Below are positions 1-9,529 of a DNA stretch of 36,523 bases, one piece after another (the first letter of the stretch is position 1; every line of letters starts with the position of its first letter). Origin of the DNA: an uncultured Bacilli bacterium (lineage in GTDB: Bacteria; Bacillota_I; Bacilli_A; RF39; UBA660); contig CANRBR010000005.1 in assembly GCA_947628915.1 (NCBI GenBank), positions 1-36,523 on the forward strand. The letters run 5' to 3'. A program made the position numbers and the translations under genes. Below the pieces are notes generated by a model that did no database searches, was not told where the DNA came from, and worked only from the letters and a program-made list of their open reading frames with translations.

Positions 1-1
1 T

Positions 2-367
2 GTTAAAGATAATAAAATAATTGGTTATGGGAATAATAAGGTTTTAAAAGAAAAAGATCCAACAGCGCATGCAGAAATAATTGCTATTCGTGATGCGTGT
101 AAAAGATTAAATACTTATGATTTAACTGATTGCGTGGTTTATTCCACTAGTGAACCTTGTCCTATGTGTTTATCAGCAATTATTTGGTCTAATATTAAAA
201 AAGTTTATTTTGTAAGTAATAGAAAAGAAGTTTCCAAAATTGGATTTAGAGATGATATGATATATAATTATTTAGAAAATAAAGAGAAAGATATTTTAGA
301 AATTCATCAAATTGAAAATAAAAAATGTCAAGAACTACTTGAAAGTTATAATAATGAACTTTATTAA
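2..367 (+). CDS. Guanine deaminase-like / CMP-dCMP deaminase family protein, 5' truncated by window edge
   Basis: Frame 2 is open from base 2 (VKDNKIIGYGNNKV...); zinc-binding motifs HAE and PCPMC; 'DPTAHAEIIAIRDAC' typical of GuaD-like deaminases. Confidence 0.85.
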   Translation, partial: VKDNKIIGYGNNKVLKEKDPTAHAEIIAIRDACKRLNTYDLTDCVVYSTSEPCPMCLSAIIWSNIKKVYFVSNRKEVSKIGFRDDMIYNYLENKEKDILEIHQIENKKCQELLESYNNELY

Positions 368-400
368 AAATAATTAAAACAAATTACAATTTATATAGGT

Positions 401-431
401 AAGATTATCAAGTAAATTTGATAATCTTTTT
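401..431 (+). terminator. Intrinsic terminator after deaminase gene
   Basis: 11-bp perfect stem aagattatcaa/ttgataatctt followed by a T run. Confidence 0.8.
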
Positions 432-438
432 GCGTGTA

Positions 439-480
439 TTGACAACTGTGTATAATCTGTATATAATATATATATACAGA
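439..480 (+). promoter_or_regulatory. Promoter (TTGACA-N17-TATAAT) overlapped by a perfect inverted repeat, likely operator of the GntR/YtrA regulator
   Basis: ttgaca 439-444, tataat 462-467; inverted repeat tctgtatata-N5-tatatacaga at 456-480. Confidence 0.75.
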
Positions 481-499
481 AGTACAGAAGAGGTGAGTT

Positions 500-877
500 A
501 TGGAAATTATAATAAGTAATTCAAATGGTATTCCTATATATGAACAAATTAAAGAGCAAATAAAAGTTAAGATAGTTTCTAATGAACTAAAAGAAGATGA
601 ACTCTTACCATCCATAAGAACTTTAGCTAAAGACCTTCGATGTAGTGTTATAACAACAAAAAACGCCTATGAAGAATTAGTAAAAGAGGGTTATTTAAAA
701 AATATTCCATCTAAGGGTTTTTATGTTGCTAAAATAAATAAAGATATTGCTTTAGAAGAACAATTAAATAAGATAGAAGAACTAATGGATAAGGCAGTTA
801 TTATTGCAAAAATGAATAGTATAAATAAAAAAACACTAAATGAAATGTTAAATATATTATATGAGGAGGACAAATAG
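500..877 (+). CDS. GntR family transcriptional regulator, YtrA subfamily
   Basis: N-terminal wHTH 'GIPIYEQIKEQIKVKIVSNELKEDELLPSIRTLAKDLRCSVITTKNAYEELVKEGYL', short C-terminus; upstream of ABC genes. Confidence 0.9.
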   Translation: MEIIISNSNGIPIYEQIKEQIKVKIVSNELKEDELLPSIRTLAKDLRCSVITTKNAYEELVKEGYLKNIPSKGFYVAKINKDIALEEQLNKIEELMDKAVIIAKMNSINKKTLNEMLNILYEEDK

Positions 878-878
878 T

Positions 879-1736
879 ATGGACAATCTTTTAGAAATTA
901 AAAATCTATGTAAAAAATATGATAACTTTGAACTTAAAAATATATCATTTACTTTACCTAAAGGTATGATTATGGGTTTTATAGGTGAAAATGGTGCGGG
1001 GAAAACTACAACGATAAAAGCAATATTAGACATACTCAAATCATATAGTGGAGAAATTAAAATTTTTGGACTTGACAATCGTAAAGATGAAAGAAAAATA
1101 AAAGAAGATATTGGAGTTGTATTAGATGATATGTTTTTTCCAGAGATTCTTACACCCAACGATATAAATAATACTATGAAAGGTATTTATAAAAATTGGG
1201 ATATAAAGATGTTTTATGATTATTTAAAAGAATTTTCATTGTTACCAAATAAACAGATTAAAACTTATTCTAAAGGTATGAGGAAAAAATTAGAAATAGC
1301 AACCGCACTATCACATCACCCTAAACTTTTAATATTAGATGAACCAACCTCAGGACTTGATCCTGTTGCCCGTGCGGAAGTTATCGAAATATTTCAAAGT
1401 ATAATAGAAAAAGATGAGTGTTTTATTTTACTTTCTAGCCATATTACTACCGATTTGGAACACATCGCAGATTATATAACTTTTATAAATAATGGAGAAA
1501 TTGTTTTATCTAAAACAACTGATGAATTATTAGATAAATATGGTATTGTAAAATGTACTTTAAAAGAGTTTAAAGAGATTAGTAAAAAAGATTATATCAA
1601 ATACAAAAAAACAAAATATGAATATGAAGTATTAGTTCCTAATAAAAAAGAATTTAAATCAAAATATAATATTGCTATAATTGATAAAATAACTTTAGAT
1701 GACCTTATGGTTTTAATGATTAAGGGGGAAGAATAA
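879..1736 (+). CDS. ABC transporter ATP-binding protein
   Basis: Walker A GENGAGKTT, Walker B LLILDEPTSGLDP; RBS gaggagg upstream of ATG at 879 (the ORF-track start at 861 is upstream of this). Confidence 0.9.
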   Translation: MDNLLEIKNLCKKYDNFELKNISFTLPKGMIMGFIGENGAGKTTTIKAILDILKSYSGEIKIFGLDNRKDERKIKEDIGVVLDDMFFPEILTPNDINNTMKGIYKNWDIKMFYDYLKEFSLLPNKQIKTYSKGMRKKLEIATALSHHPKLLILDEPTSGLDPVARAEVIEIFQSIIEKDECFILLSSHITTDLEHIADYITFINNGEIVLSKTTDELLDKYGIVKCTLKEFKEISKKDYIKYKKTKYEYEVLVPNKKEFKSKYNIAIIDKITLDDLMVLMIKGEE

Positions 1737-2368
1737 TGATAGGATTTATGAAAAAGGATTTAGCAATGATTAAAAGTAATTTTAAATTAATTGGAATATT
1801 AATTGTTGTTTATGCTGTAATGGGCCTAATGGGTAAAATGGATATATCATTTATTCTACCATTTATGAGTGTAATGATAATGATTTCATCTTTTAGTTAT
1901 GATAACTATAATAAATGGGATGCTTATTCTATTTCACTACCTAACGGAAGAAAAAATAGTGTAAAGTCAAAATATGTAACAACCATTTTAATGATTCTTA
2001 CTGTTGCTATTATAACAGTTTTATTATCCTTTATTATTTCTTATGTTAATACTAAAACCATCAACTATGAACAAATTTTAGTTTCAATGTTTGGTACAAT
2101 ATTTGGAACACTTTTAGTTTTAACTTTTATGTATCCAATTATTTATAAATTTGGTGTTGAAAAAGCAAGACTTGGAATATTTATAATTGTATTTGGACTA
2201 GTAATTATTGGTGGGTTTCTCTCACAATATATAGATATATCAAGTATTTCAAAATCATTATCGTTTTTAGAAGATTATTTAATAATAATTTTAATAATAG
2301 TAACTATTATTATGGTTTATATATCTTATAAAATATCTGAAAAAATATTTAGTAAAAAAGAATTTTAA
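1736..2368 (+). CDS. ABC-2 type transporter permease
   Basis: Multiple hydrophobic segments; translationally coupled to the ATPase gene. Confidence 0.8.
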   Translation: MIGFMKKDLAMIKSNFKLIGILIVVYAVMGLMGKMDISFILPFMSVMIMISSFSYDNYNKWDAYSISLPNGRKNSVKSKYVTTILMILTVAIITVLLSFIISYVNTKTINYEQILVSMFGTIFGTLLVLTFMYPIIYKFGVEKARLGIFIIVFGLVIIGGFLSQYIDISSISKSLSFLEDYLIIILIIVTIIMVYISYKISEKIFSKKEF

Positions 2369-2518
2369 AGTAGGAAAGATGCTAATATAAAAAAGTGTAA
2401 AAAATAGTGGAAAATAAGTTAAAAACTTTACATTTTACTAAAAAAGTGCTATATTATAGGCGATGACAGGGAAAAAACAAATTCTCAGTCACATACAATA
2501 ATTAAGGGAGGGTTAATT

Positions 2519-3556
2519 ATGAAAAAAATCGTATTTAAAACAACAATAGGTTTTCTATCACTTGGTATAATAGCAGGTGCTGGAATTTTAGCAACAAACT
2601 ATATTAAACATGATGGTCAATTGACTTATACTTCTGAAATTGCTCAAAAAAATTCTTCTTTAAAAGATATAGAGCAAGAAATTAAGAAAGCAGAAGAAGA
2701 CTTAGATAAGGCTGAAGTGGTTAAGGAAGAAGCCGAAAATGAAGTAAAAAAGGCTGAAGAAACTATTAGTGAAGCTTCTAAGGAGAAAGAAGTAGCAATC
2801 GCTGAACTAAAAAATGCAAAAACAGCAGAAGAAAAGGAAATAGCGCAAGCAAAAATAGCTGAAGCAACAGAGAAAATGGAACAAGCAGAAGAAACAAAGA
2901 AAGTTGCTGAAAAGAAAGTAGAAGAAGCAACTAAAACAGTAGAACAAAATAAACAAACTGTTGAAGAAAAAGTTGCAGAGAAAAAAGCAACAGAGAATGA
3001 AATAGTTTCTAATAAAACTACTGAATCTAATGCAACTGTAACAAATAATAAAACACAATCTACTGCAAAAAATAATACAACAACAAAACAAAAAGATGAA
3101 TCAGAAGAACAAGGGTCAAAATTTGACCTTAGCAAATATCCAGATTTATTAGATGAAATAAATAAGAAAACTGAAGAGCAAGTAAAAGATATAGAAGAAG
3201 AAGCAAAAAAGAAAACAGTAGAATTTCATTTCTATAGTGCAAATAAAGAATTAATGCTTCGTTGCAGAGGAGATCACTGTGGTGAAGATCAACAAGGATA
3301 TATTTGGTTTGTTGAATTAGAATGTGATTTAAACAAATGTGAAGGATTTACTGATTCTACAACAGGTAATAAAGTTTCTAAAGTATTGTTAGGAAGACGT
3401 GGTGATATAACAAGTTATACAGTTATAGCGCCAGCCGCAAAATATGGATATAAATTCGTTGGATGGGAATTAGTATCTACAAGAAAAATTGCCACAAATG
3501 AGCTTGGTACAGGTTACCTTTTAGGTAAATATATAGCAACATATGAAAAAATTTAA
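2519..3556 (+). CDS. Secreted/surface coiled-coil protein with C-terminal InlB-repeat-like module
   Basis: N-terminal signal/TM segment; long Glu/Ala/Lys heptad-rich region; C-terminal 'YGYKFVGWELV' motif; RBS gggagg. Confidence 0.65.
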   Translation: MKKIVFKTTIGFLSLGIIAGAGILATNYIKHDGQLTYTSEIAQKNSSLKDIEQEIKKAEEDLDKAEVVKEEAENEVKKAEETISEASKEKEVAIAELKNAKTAEEKEIAQAKIAEATEKMEQAEETKKVAEKKVEEATKTVEQNKQTVEEKVAEKKATENEIVSNKTTESNATVTNNKTQSTAKNNTTTKQKDESEEQGSKFDLSKYPDLLDEINKKTEEQVKDIEEEAKKKTVEFHFYSANKELMLRCRGDHCGEDQQGYIWFVELECDLNKCEGFTDSTTGNKVSKVLLGRRGDITSYTVIAPAAKYGYKFVGWELVSTRKIATNELGTGYLLGKYIATYEKI

Positions 3557-3618
3557 TGATTGAATAATCTTTAAATAAAATGTGTGAAAATATTGGTAAT
3601 TTCACATAAATCCATTAA

Positions 3619-3641
3619 GGAGCGCAATAGCGCTCCATTTT
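3619..3641 (+). terminator. Intrinsic terminator
   Basis: ggagcgc-aata-gcgctcc followed by atttta. Confidence 0.85.
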
Positions 3642-3719
3642 ATATATTGTTTTAATATTATAATTTTTGTAGTATAATAAAAGTTAGAAGTAAATGTAAT
3701 TCTAGAAATGGAGTAATTT

Positions 3720-4250
3720 ATGAAAAATAATATAAAAAAATGTATTTTTTCTTTTATTATGACAATTTTAGCCTTCTTTTTAGTTACAACTTTAATAACT
3801 ATGTGTGCTCTTGATGCAGTGGAAAATCCAATTACTGACGTTAAATACTACAAGCGGGAAATAAAGGGGGATCTTTTAAAAGTATTTCCACCAGACATTC
3901 CAGATAACGTTGAAAATGTTGAATTTTATTATGCACCTGGATTTTTACAAGGCGGGACAAATTATTCTTTATATTATATTGATAAAAATATGACAATGGA
4001 TAAATTTGATAAAAAATATAAGGATAAAGCCATATGGATTGGGCATAAAGATGAATATACTGAAAAAAGGGGATTACTTACTGGTGCATTTTCATATACT
4101 CCTGCAGAGTATGAAAATGAAGATGATTATATAATTTATTTAGTTGAAGGCAAATGCGATAATTCTGGTTATTGTAATCATGGGAATTATTTAATGACAG
4201 CATATAATGAAAAAACAAATGAAGTTATATTTAGATTAGAAGACTGGTAG
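3720..4250 (+). CDS. Hypothetical membrane-anchored/secreted protein
   Basis: ORF with N-terminal TM segment; no family recognised. Confidence 0.6.
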   Translation: MKNNIKKCIFSFIMTILAFFLVTTLITMCALDAVENPITDVKYYKREIKGDLLKVFPPDIPDNVENVEFYYAPGFLQGGTNYSLYYIDKNMTMDKFDKKYKDKAIWIGHKDEYTEKRGLLTGAFSYTPAEYENEDDYIIYLVEGKCDNSGYCNHGNYLMTAYNEKTNEVIFRLEDW

Positions 4251-4392
4251 TGATATAATTGTATCAAATCTGTTATCTATAATTTTAAGTTATTTGCTTA
4301 GATTATCAGTTAGTTTGTAGAAGCACTAAATCTATTTGACAACACTATATATAAGTGATAAAATGGCATTGTAGTGAAAAAGAGGTGAGACT

Positions 4393-4863
4393 ATGAAAAA
4401 AATAAGTATGATATTTTTAAGCCTATTAACAATTATTTTAATTGCAGGATGTGGAACAACTGAAGAAAAAGAGCAAAAATTGGTTTGTACATCTACCGAA
4501 AATGAAGATGGAATGAGTCTTGAGAGTGTAATTTCTATGACTTATAAAAACAACAAGTTAAATCATATGACAATGGAGGTTAATACAAAGGTTACTGATT
4601 CTGATATACAAGAAAATTGGAAAGTATTTGAGTCAGCAATGGATGAAGACAATAAAGAATTCAATAAAGATGGAATTAGTCTAAAAGTTGAAAGTGATTC
4701 AAAAAACTATGAATATAAAACGATTTTAGATATTGATGTTGAAAATACTACTGAAGAAGCACTAAAAGAACAAGGCTTTAGTGATTTAAAAGATGATAAT
4801 AGTACTATAAAAAGTAGTAAAGAAGCCGCTGAAGAAGATGGCTATGTTTGTGAAATAAAATAA
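4393..4863 (+). CDS. YehR-like (DUF1307) lipoprotein
   Basis: Lipobox LIAGCG; DUF1307-like body; RBS gaggtgag. Confidence 0.7.
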   Translation: MKKISMIFLSLLTIILIAGCGTTEEKEQKLVCTSTENEDGMSLESVISMTYKNNKLNHMTMEVNTKVTDSDIQENWKVFESAMDEDNKEFNKDGISLKVESDSKNYEYKTILDIDVENTTEEALKEQGFSDLKDDNSTIKSSKEAAEEDGYVCEIK

Positions 4864-4873
4864 ATTTATAAAA

Positions 4874-4900
4874 GTGAACAATTTTATGTTCTCTTTTTTA
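4874..4900 (+). terminator. Putative intrinsic terminator
   Basis: gaaca...tgttc stem followed by tctttttt. Confidence 0.5.
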
Positions 4901-4999
4901 AATATTATAACTTATTTTTATATTACTGTTTTTGTGGTATAATTTAATAAAATGAGTTCGCGAAATTTACAGATTCTATTAAGAAGATAAGAAAGGAAA

Positions 5000-5467
5000 T
5001 TGTTTATGGTAAATTATTCACTAGAGAGTGATGAAGTAATTTTATGTGAAGATGTTGTAGAGTATAAAAATAATTTTAATCTAACTCTAACATCAAAGAA
5101 AATAATAATAGAAAAGGATAAAGAAATAGTCGATAATATAAATTTAGAAGACATTAAAATTTATAATGACAAAGTTCAGGTTCACCAAAATGGGTGTGAA
5201 GTTGAACTTCAAACAGTTAATAAAAAAATAACTATAGTTTTTTCTAATATGATTAAGGCAAATAAATTTACTAGATTAATTATAGATACAGTTACTAATA
5301 CCACTATGACAAAAAGGGGAGTTAAAAAAATAAATGGTGCAATAGATACAGTAGATGATGTCTTAGGAATAGATACGAGAGGCGCTATAAAAAATGTTGT
5401 CGAAGGTGGTACTTCGGGTGGATTAGTAGGATCTATACTTGGGAAAGTAACAAAAAATAAAAAATAG
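5000..5467 (+). CDS. Hypothetical protein (possible PH-like domain)
   Basis: ORF with RBS (agaaaggaaattg); beta-rich 'LTLTSKKIIIEKDKEIVDNINLEDIKIYNDKVQV' pattern. Confidence 0.6.
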   Translation: MFMVNYSLESDEVILCEDVVEYKNNFNLTLTSKKIIIEKDKEIVDNINLEDIKIYNDKVQVHQNGCEVELQTVNKKITIVFSNMIKANKFTRLIIDTVTNTTMTKRGVKKINGAIDTVDDVLGIDTRGAIKNVVEGGTSGGLVGSILGKVTKNKK

Positions 5468-5472
5468 ATAAC

Positions 5473-5697
5473 ATGGAAAGATATATAATTACGAGTAACA
5501 AAAGTAAAAAAATTGCTTTTGTATTATGCCTTTTTGGAGGTCTTATTGGACTACACCATTTTTATGTAGGCAATATTTTAAAAGGCATTTTGTATTTATT
5601 CACATTAGGACTTTTCGGAGTAGGATTTATAATTGACTTAGTAAGTATTATAACTGGAAATTTTAGGGATAGTTCTGGTACTCGCTTAAAAATATAA
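5473..5697 (+). CDS. TM2 domain-containing protein
   Basis: 'KKIAFVLCLFGGLIGLHHFYVGNILKGILYLFTLGLFGVGFIIDLVSI' matches TM2 domain pattern. Confidence 0.9.
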   Translation: MERYIITSNKSKKIAFVLCLFGGLIGLHHFYVGNILKGILYLFTLGLFGVGFIIDLVSIITGNFRDSSGTRLKI

Positions 5698-5761
5698 ATG
5701 TTAATATAAGTATATAAATAGAATTATTATCTATTAAAATGAATTATGAAGTGGTGTTAAA

Positions 5762-6430
5762 ATGTATAATATATCTTCTTATTTTAAAAACAAAAAAATA
5801 GATTATAAAAAATTAATAGACTACGGTTTTTCTTGTAGTAATGATAAATACATATATGAAGTAAACATAATGGATGATAAATTTAAAGTTATTATAGAAA
5901 TATCAAAAGAAAAACAGATTTCAAAAGTAATAGATTTGTCTACAAAGTTAGAATATCTACTTATAAATGTAGAATCAAAAGGGGAGTTTAATACAAAATT
6001 AAAAGAAGAATATGAAAGCATTATAAACGATATTGTAGATAAGTGTACTATGTATAATCTATTTAATAGTAAACAAACAAAAGAAATAATTAAATATATA
6101 AAAGATAAATATAACGATGATTTAGAATATCTTTGGAAGAATTTTCCAACTGATGCAGTTTGGAGAAATAAAAGTAGTGGTAAGTGGTACGGACTATTAC
6201 TAGTAATAGAAGAAAGCAAACTTAGTATCAATTCTAAAAATACTGTAGAAATTATAGATTTAAGATATCAAAAAGATGATATAAATAAAATTATAGATAA
6301 CACAAAAATATTTGGTGGATATCACATGAATAAAAACAGTTGGATAACTATAAAACTAGATGGAAGTGTTGATATAAAGGAAATATATAAACTTATAGAT
6401 AATAGTTATACATTATCAAATAAAACCTAG
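5762..6430 (+). CDS. MmcQ/YjbR family protein
   Basis: C-terminal 'DAVWRNKSSGKWYGLLLVI...GGYHMNKNSWITIKLDGSVDIKEIYKLIDNSY' typical of MmcQ/YjbR. Confidence 0.85.
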   Translation: MYNISSYFKNKKIDYKKLIDYGFSCSNDKYIYEVNIMDDKFKVIIEISKEKQISKVIDLSTKLEYLLINVESKGEFNTKLKEEYESIINDIVDKCTMYNLFNSKQTKEIIKYIKDKYNDDLEYLWKNFPTDAVWRNKSSGKWYGLLLVIEESKLSINSKNTVEIIDLRYQKDDINKIIDNTKIFGGYHMNKNSWITIKLDGSVDIKEIYKLIDNSYTLSNKT

Positions 6431-6473
6431 TATTTTTAATAAAAATTATTTATAATATAGTTGGAGTGGTAGT

Positions 6474-8291
6474 ATGGGAAAAAAATTAAAAAGAATACTT
6501 GGATACAATATAAAAGCATTAATAGGTTTTGAATTCATTTATAAAGTTTTATCGACTATAATATTTGTTCCTTTATTTTTAATGCTTTTTAAGTTTATTA
6601 CTAAGGTTAGTGGTTATAGTTATTTAACATTTGAAAATGTAGTATCGTTTTTACTTAATCCATTGACTTTAATATTTTTGTTAATTTTACTAATACTAAT
6701 AACATTTTATACACTTATAGATATTAGTACAATAATAGTAATACTAGATAGTTCATATCAAGAAAAAAAGATATCTATTAAGGATGCTTTTACAACAGCT
6801 TTGTTAAAATCATTAAGGGTATTTCACATAAAAAATATATTCTTGCCATTCTTAGTTATCTTTTTAATACCATTTTTAAATTTTGGAATATCTTCTAGTT
6901 TTATATCTACAATAAAAATTCCAGAATTTATATTAGACTTTATAAAGAATAATTCATTATTATCCACACTGTATGTAGTATTAATACTTATTCTTTCAAT
7001 AGTACTATTTAGATGGCTATATTCGATGCACTATTTCATTCTTGAAAATTGTAGTTTTAAAGAGTCTAGGAAAAAGAGTATAAATCTAAGTAAGAAAAAT
7101 AAAATAAAAGATTTTTTAAGTATTCTATTAACTCAGGCTTTACTTTTTATAATATATATAATTTTCATATTATTTGGAATTGTACTAATAGTTTTACTTT
7201 ACAAATGGTTAGGTAGGGTAAATATATTTGGAACTGTTTCAATAACTGTTATATGGATTTTAATTGCTATATCATTTATTATAGTAATCCTTTTATCCAC
7301 ACCAGTTAGTTATTCAATAGTAAGTGTTTTATACTATAGACATAAAGAAAAGAACAATGAAGAGATTAAACATATCAAAGTAAATTCTAAAGAAAAGAAG
7401 AAACTTAGTAAAAGACTTAATATTTTAAAATATGTAGTAATCATTCTAGTTTTAATGAGTGGGACTATATTTACATATTCTGTTATGAACGATAAATACG
7501 ATTTAAAAATAGAATATGTAAGAACTATGGAAGTAACCGCACATAGAGGAGCATCAGTTAAATATCCAGAAAATACTATGAGTGCGTTTATAGGTGCGAA
7601 AGAACTTGGAGCTGATTGGATTGAACTCGATGTACAACAGACAAAAGATAAAAAACTAATAGTACTTCACGATACAAACCTTAAAAGAACTACTGGCGTA
7701 AACAAAAACACTTGGGAAGTAACTTTTGATGAAGTAAAAAAATTAGATGCAGGCAGTTTCTTTAGTGATGAATTTAAGGGTGAGAAAATACCTTTATTAG
7801 AAGAAGTAATAGAGTTTGCTAAAGAAAATGATATTAAACTTAATATAGAGTTGAAGCCAACTGGAAATGAAACAGATTTTGAGTCTTCTGTTGTAGATTT
7901 AATAAACGAATATGATTTTGCAAGTTCTTCAGTAATCACATCACAAGTATATAGCGTAATTGAAAATGTAAAAAATTATGATAAAAATATTAAAACTGTA
8001 TATGTTATGAGTCTTGCATATGGAGATATATTAAAGTTAGATAAAGCAGATGCATTTAGTATTGAGGCATCAAGTATAAATAAAACACTCGTAAAAAAAA
8101 TTCACAATAGTGGTAAAGAGGTTTATGCTTGGACAGTTAATACTAAGGAGAGCATAACTGATATGATAAACTTAAATGTAGATAACATTATAACTGATGA
8201 TATAGTTCTTGCAAAAGAATTGATATATACTAGTAAAACTAGTTCAGTTATAGAAGAATATGTAAGGCGTGTAAATGAGTTTTTTAAATAA
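6474..8291 (+). CDS. Glycerophosphodiester phosphodiesterase with N-terminal membrane domain
   Basis: C-terminal GDPD motifs 'VTAHRGASVKYPENTMSAFIGAKELGADWIELDVQQTKDKKLIVLHD'; N-terminal multi-TM domain. Confidence 0.92.
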   Translation: MGKKLKRILGYNIKALIGFEFIYKVLSTIIFVPLFLMLFKFITKVSGYSYLTFENVVSFLLNPLTLIFLLILLILITFYTLIDISTIIVILDSSYQEKKISIKDAFTTALLKSLRVFHIKNIFLPFLVIFLIPFLNFGISSSFISTIKIPEFILDFIKNNSLLSTLYVVLILILSIVLFRWLYSMHYFILENCSFKESRKKSINLSKKNKIKDFLSILLTQALLFIIYIIFILFGIVLIVLLYKWLGRVNIFGTVSITVIWILIAISFIIVILLSTPVSYSIVSVLYYRHKEKNNEEIKHIKVNSKEKKKLSKRLNILKYVVIILVLMSGTIFTYSVMNDKYDLKIEYVRTMEVTAHRGASVKYPENTMSAFIGAKELGADWIELDVQQTKDKKLIVLHDTNLKRTTGVNKNTWEVTFDEVKKLDAGSFFSDEFKGEKIPLLEEVIEFAKENDIKLNIELKPTGNETDFESSVVDLINEYDFASSSVITSQVYSVIENVKNYDKNIKTVYVMSLAYGDILKLDKADAFSIEASSINKTLVKKIHNSGKEVYAWTVNTKESITDMINLNVDNIITDDIVLAKELIYTSKTSSVIEEYVRRVNEFFK

Positions 8292-8333
8292 ATATATTAA
8301 TTTAAAATTATATAAGTGTAAGAAGATATAATT

Positions 8334-8462
8334 ATGTATGATCATTCATCATATAGATGGGTAAGCATAAAAGAATTAACTACTTTTGATTTCGCACCGG
8401 CAGATATATTATTTTTAAAATATTTAAAGGAGATTGAAGATGAAGAATTATTGGTTTGTTAA
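8334..8462 (+). pseudogene. C-terminal remnant of a NUDIX (MutT-like) hydrolase gene
   Basis: 42-codon frame MYDHSSYRWVSIKELTTFDFAPADILFLKYLKEIEDEELLVC resembles the NUDIX C-terminus 'YRWV..EEL..FDFAPAD'; no Nudix box upstream. Confidence 0.6.
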
Positions 8463-9429
8463 TTTAGGACAGTATAAAGAACAAAAAGATGGAAGATATT
8501 TGTGGGCTCCATTAAAGAATAAAAATGGGAAAAGCAATTCATATTGGGAATCATTATTGGATGTAAAAATAGGTGATATTATTTTCTGTAATAATGGTGG
8601 AATTATAAAAGCAATAGGTGTTGCAACAAGTGAAGCATATCCTGCTAAAATTCCAGATGGTTTAAAGAAAAGTTGGACAGATGATGGTAGAAAAATAAAT
8701 GTTGAATTTTATGAGTTAAAAGAAAACAGTATAAAATACACGGATTATAAAGAATATATCTTAAAAAATATGAAGAGTAATGAAGGACCATTTGACATCA
8801 CAGGTAAAGCAAAGAGTGGATATCTTTTCCCACTCGAAGAAGTAATAGGGAAATTTTTTATAAGTAAAATAAAGAGTATAAAATTACAGGATAAAATTGA
8901 ATTAGGAAGCAGTGAAATTAAAGATAATATAGAGCTAGAACTTGAAGAATCTGAACAGAATAAACTCATAAATAGTGGCTCTGTTGATAAATATACAGAA
9001 AAAGAATTACAAGCGATTGAAGACGCTTCTTATAACTATGAAGAAAAAATAGAAAAAACTCCAAGAACAAAAAGAGAAAAAACAGATCCTAAATTAAAAA
9101 TGACAAGGCTTAGTAAAGCAGAATTTTTATGTGAAATAGATAATAATCATAAGACATTTCTTAATTCAACTAATGAACATCAATATTTAGAATGTCATCA
9201 TATTATCCCTATGAATGCTCAAAAAAATTATGTCAACAAAAGACTTGACAGTTTATTTAACTTAATAGCGTTATGTCCAGTTTGTCATGCTAAGGTACAC
9301 TATGCATCTATTTCGCAGAGAAAAGAAATATTTGAAGCAATGTGTAATATTAGAAAAGAAGAAATGGAAAAAAATGGTTTTGGGTCAGATGAATTGGAAG
9401 CTATTTTTGATAAATATTATAGTAAATAA
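8440..9429 (+). CDS. EVE-like domain + HNH endonuclease (putative modification-dependent restriction enzyme)
   Basis: N-terminal 'NYWFVNLGQYKEQKDGRYLWAPLK...SYWESLLDVKIGDIIFCNNGGIIKAIGVATSEAY' (EVE-like); C-terminal 'LECHHIIPMNAQKN...NLIALCPVCHAKVHY' (HNH). RBS aaaggag precedes ATG 8440. Confidence 0.82.
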   Translation: MKNYWFVNLGQYKEQKDGRYLWAPLKNKNGKSNSYWESLLDVKIGDIIFCNNGGIIKAIGVATSEAYPAKIPDGLKKSWTDDGRKINVEFYELKENSIKYTDYKEYILKNMKSNEGPFDITGKAKSGYLFPLEEVIGKFFISKIKSIKLQDKIELGSSEIKDNIELELEESEQNKLINSGSVDKYTEKELQAIEDASYNYEEKIEKTPRTKREKTDPKLKMTRLSKAEFLCEIDNNHKTFLNSTNEHQYLECHHIIPMNAQKNYVNKRLDSLFNLIALCPVCHAKVHYASISQRKEIFEAMCNIRKEEMEKNGFGSDELEAIFDKYYSK

Positions 9430-9529
9430 GCTTGAAGTTGTAATATAAATGTTATTAAAAAGTGTCTACATTTTTATTATTTAAAAGACTTTAATATTAT
9501 GATATACTTATTGTAGTTGTGGAGGTATT

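Noticed and set aside
2644-3135. 163-aa and 94-aa minus-strand ORFs antisense to the coiled-coil gene
   Set aside because: Ser/Phe/Cys-rich shadow translations of a repetitive Glu/Lys/Ala sequence; no RBS or family signal.
5821-6231. 136-aa minus ORF
   Set aside because: Antisense to the well-supported MmcQ/YjbR gene; Ser/Leu-rich shadow translation.
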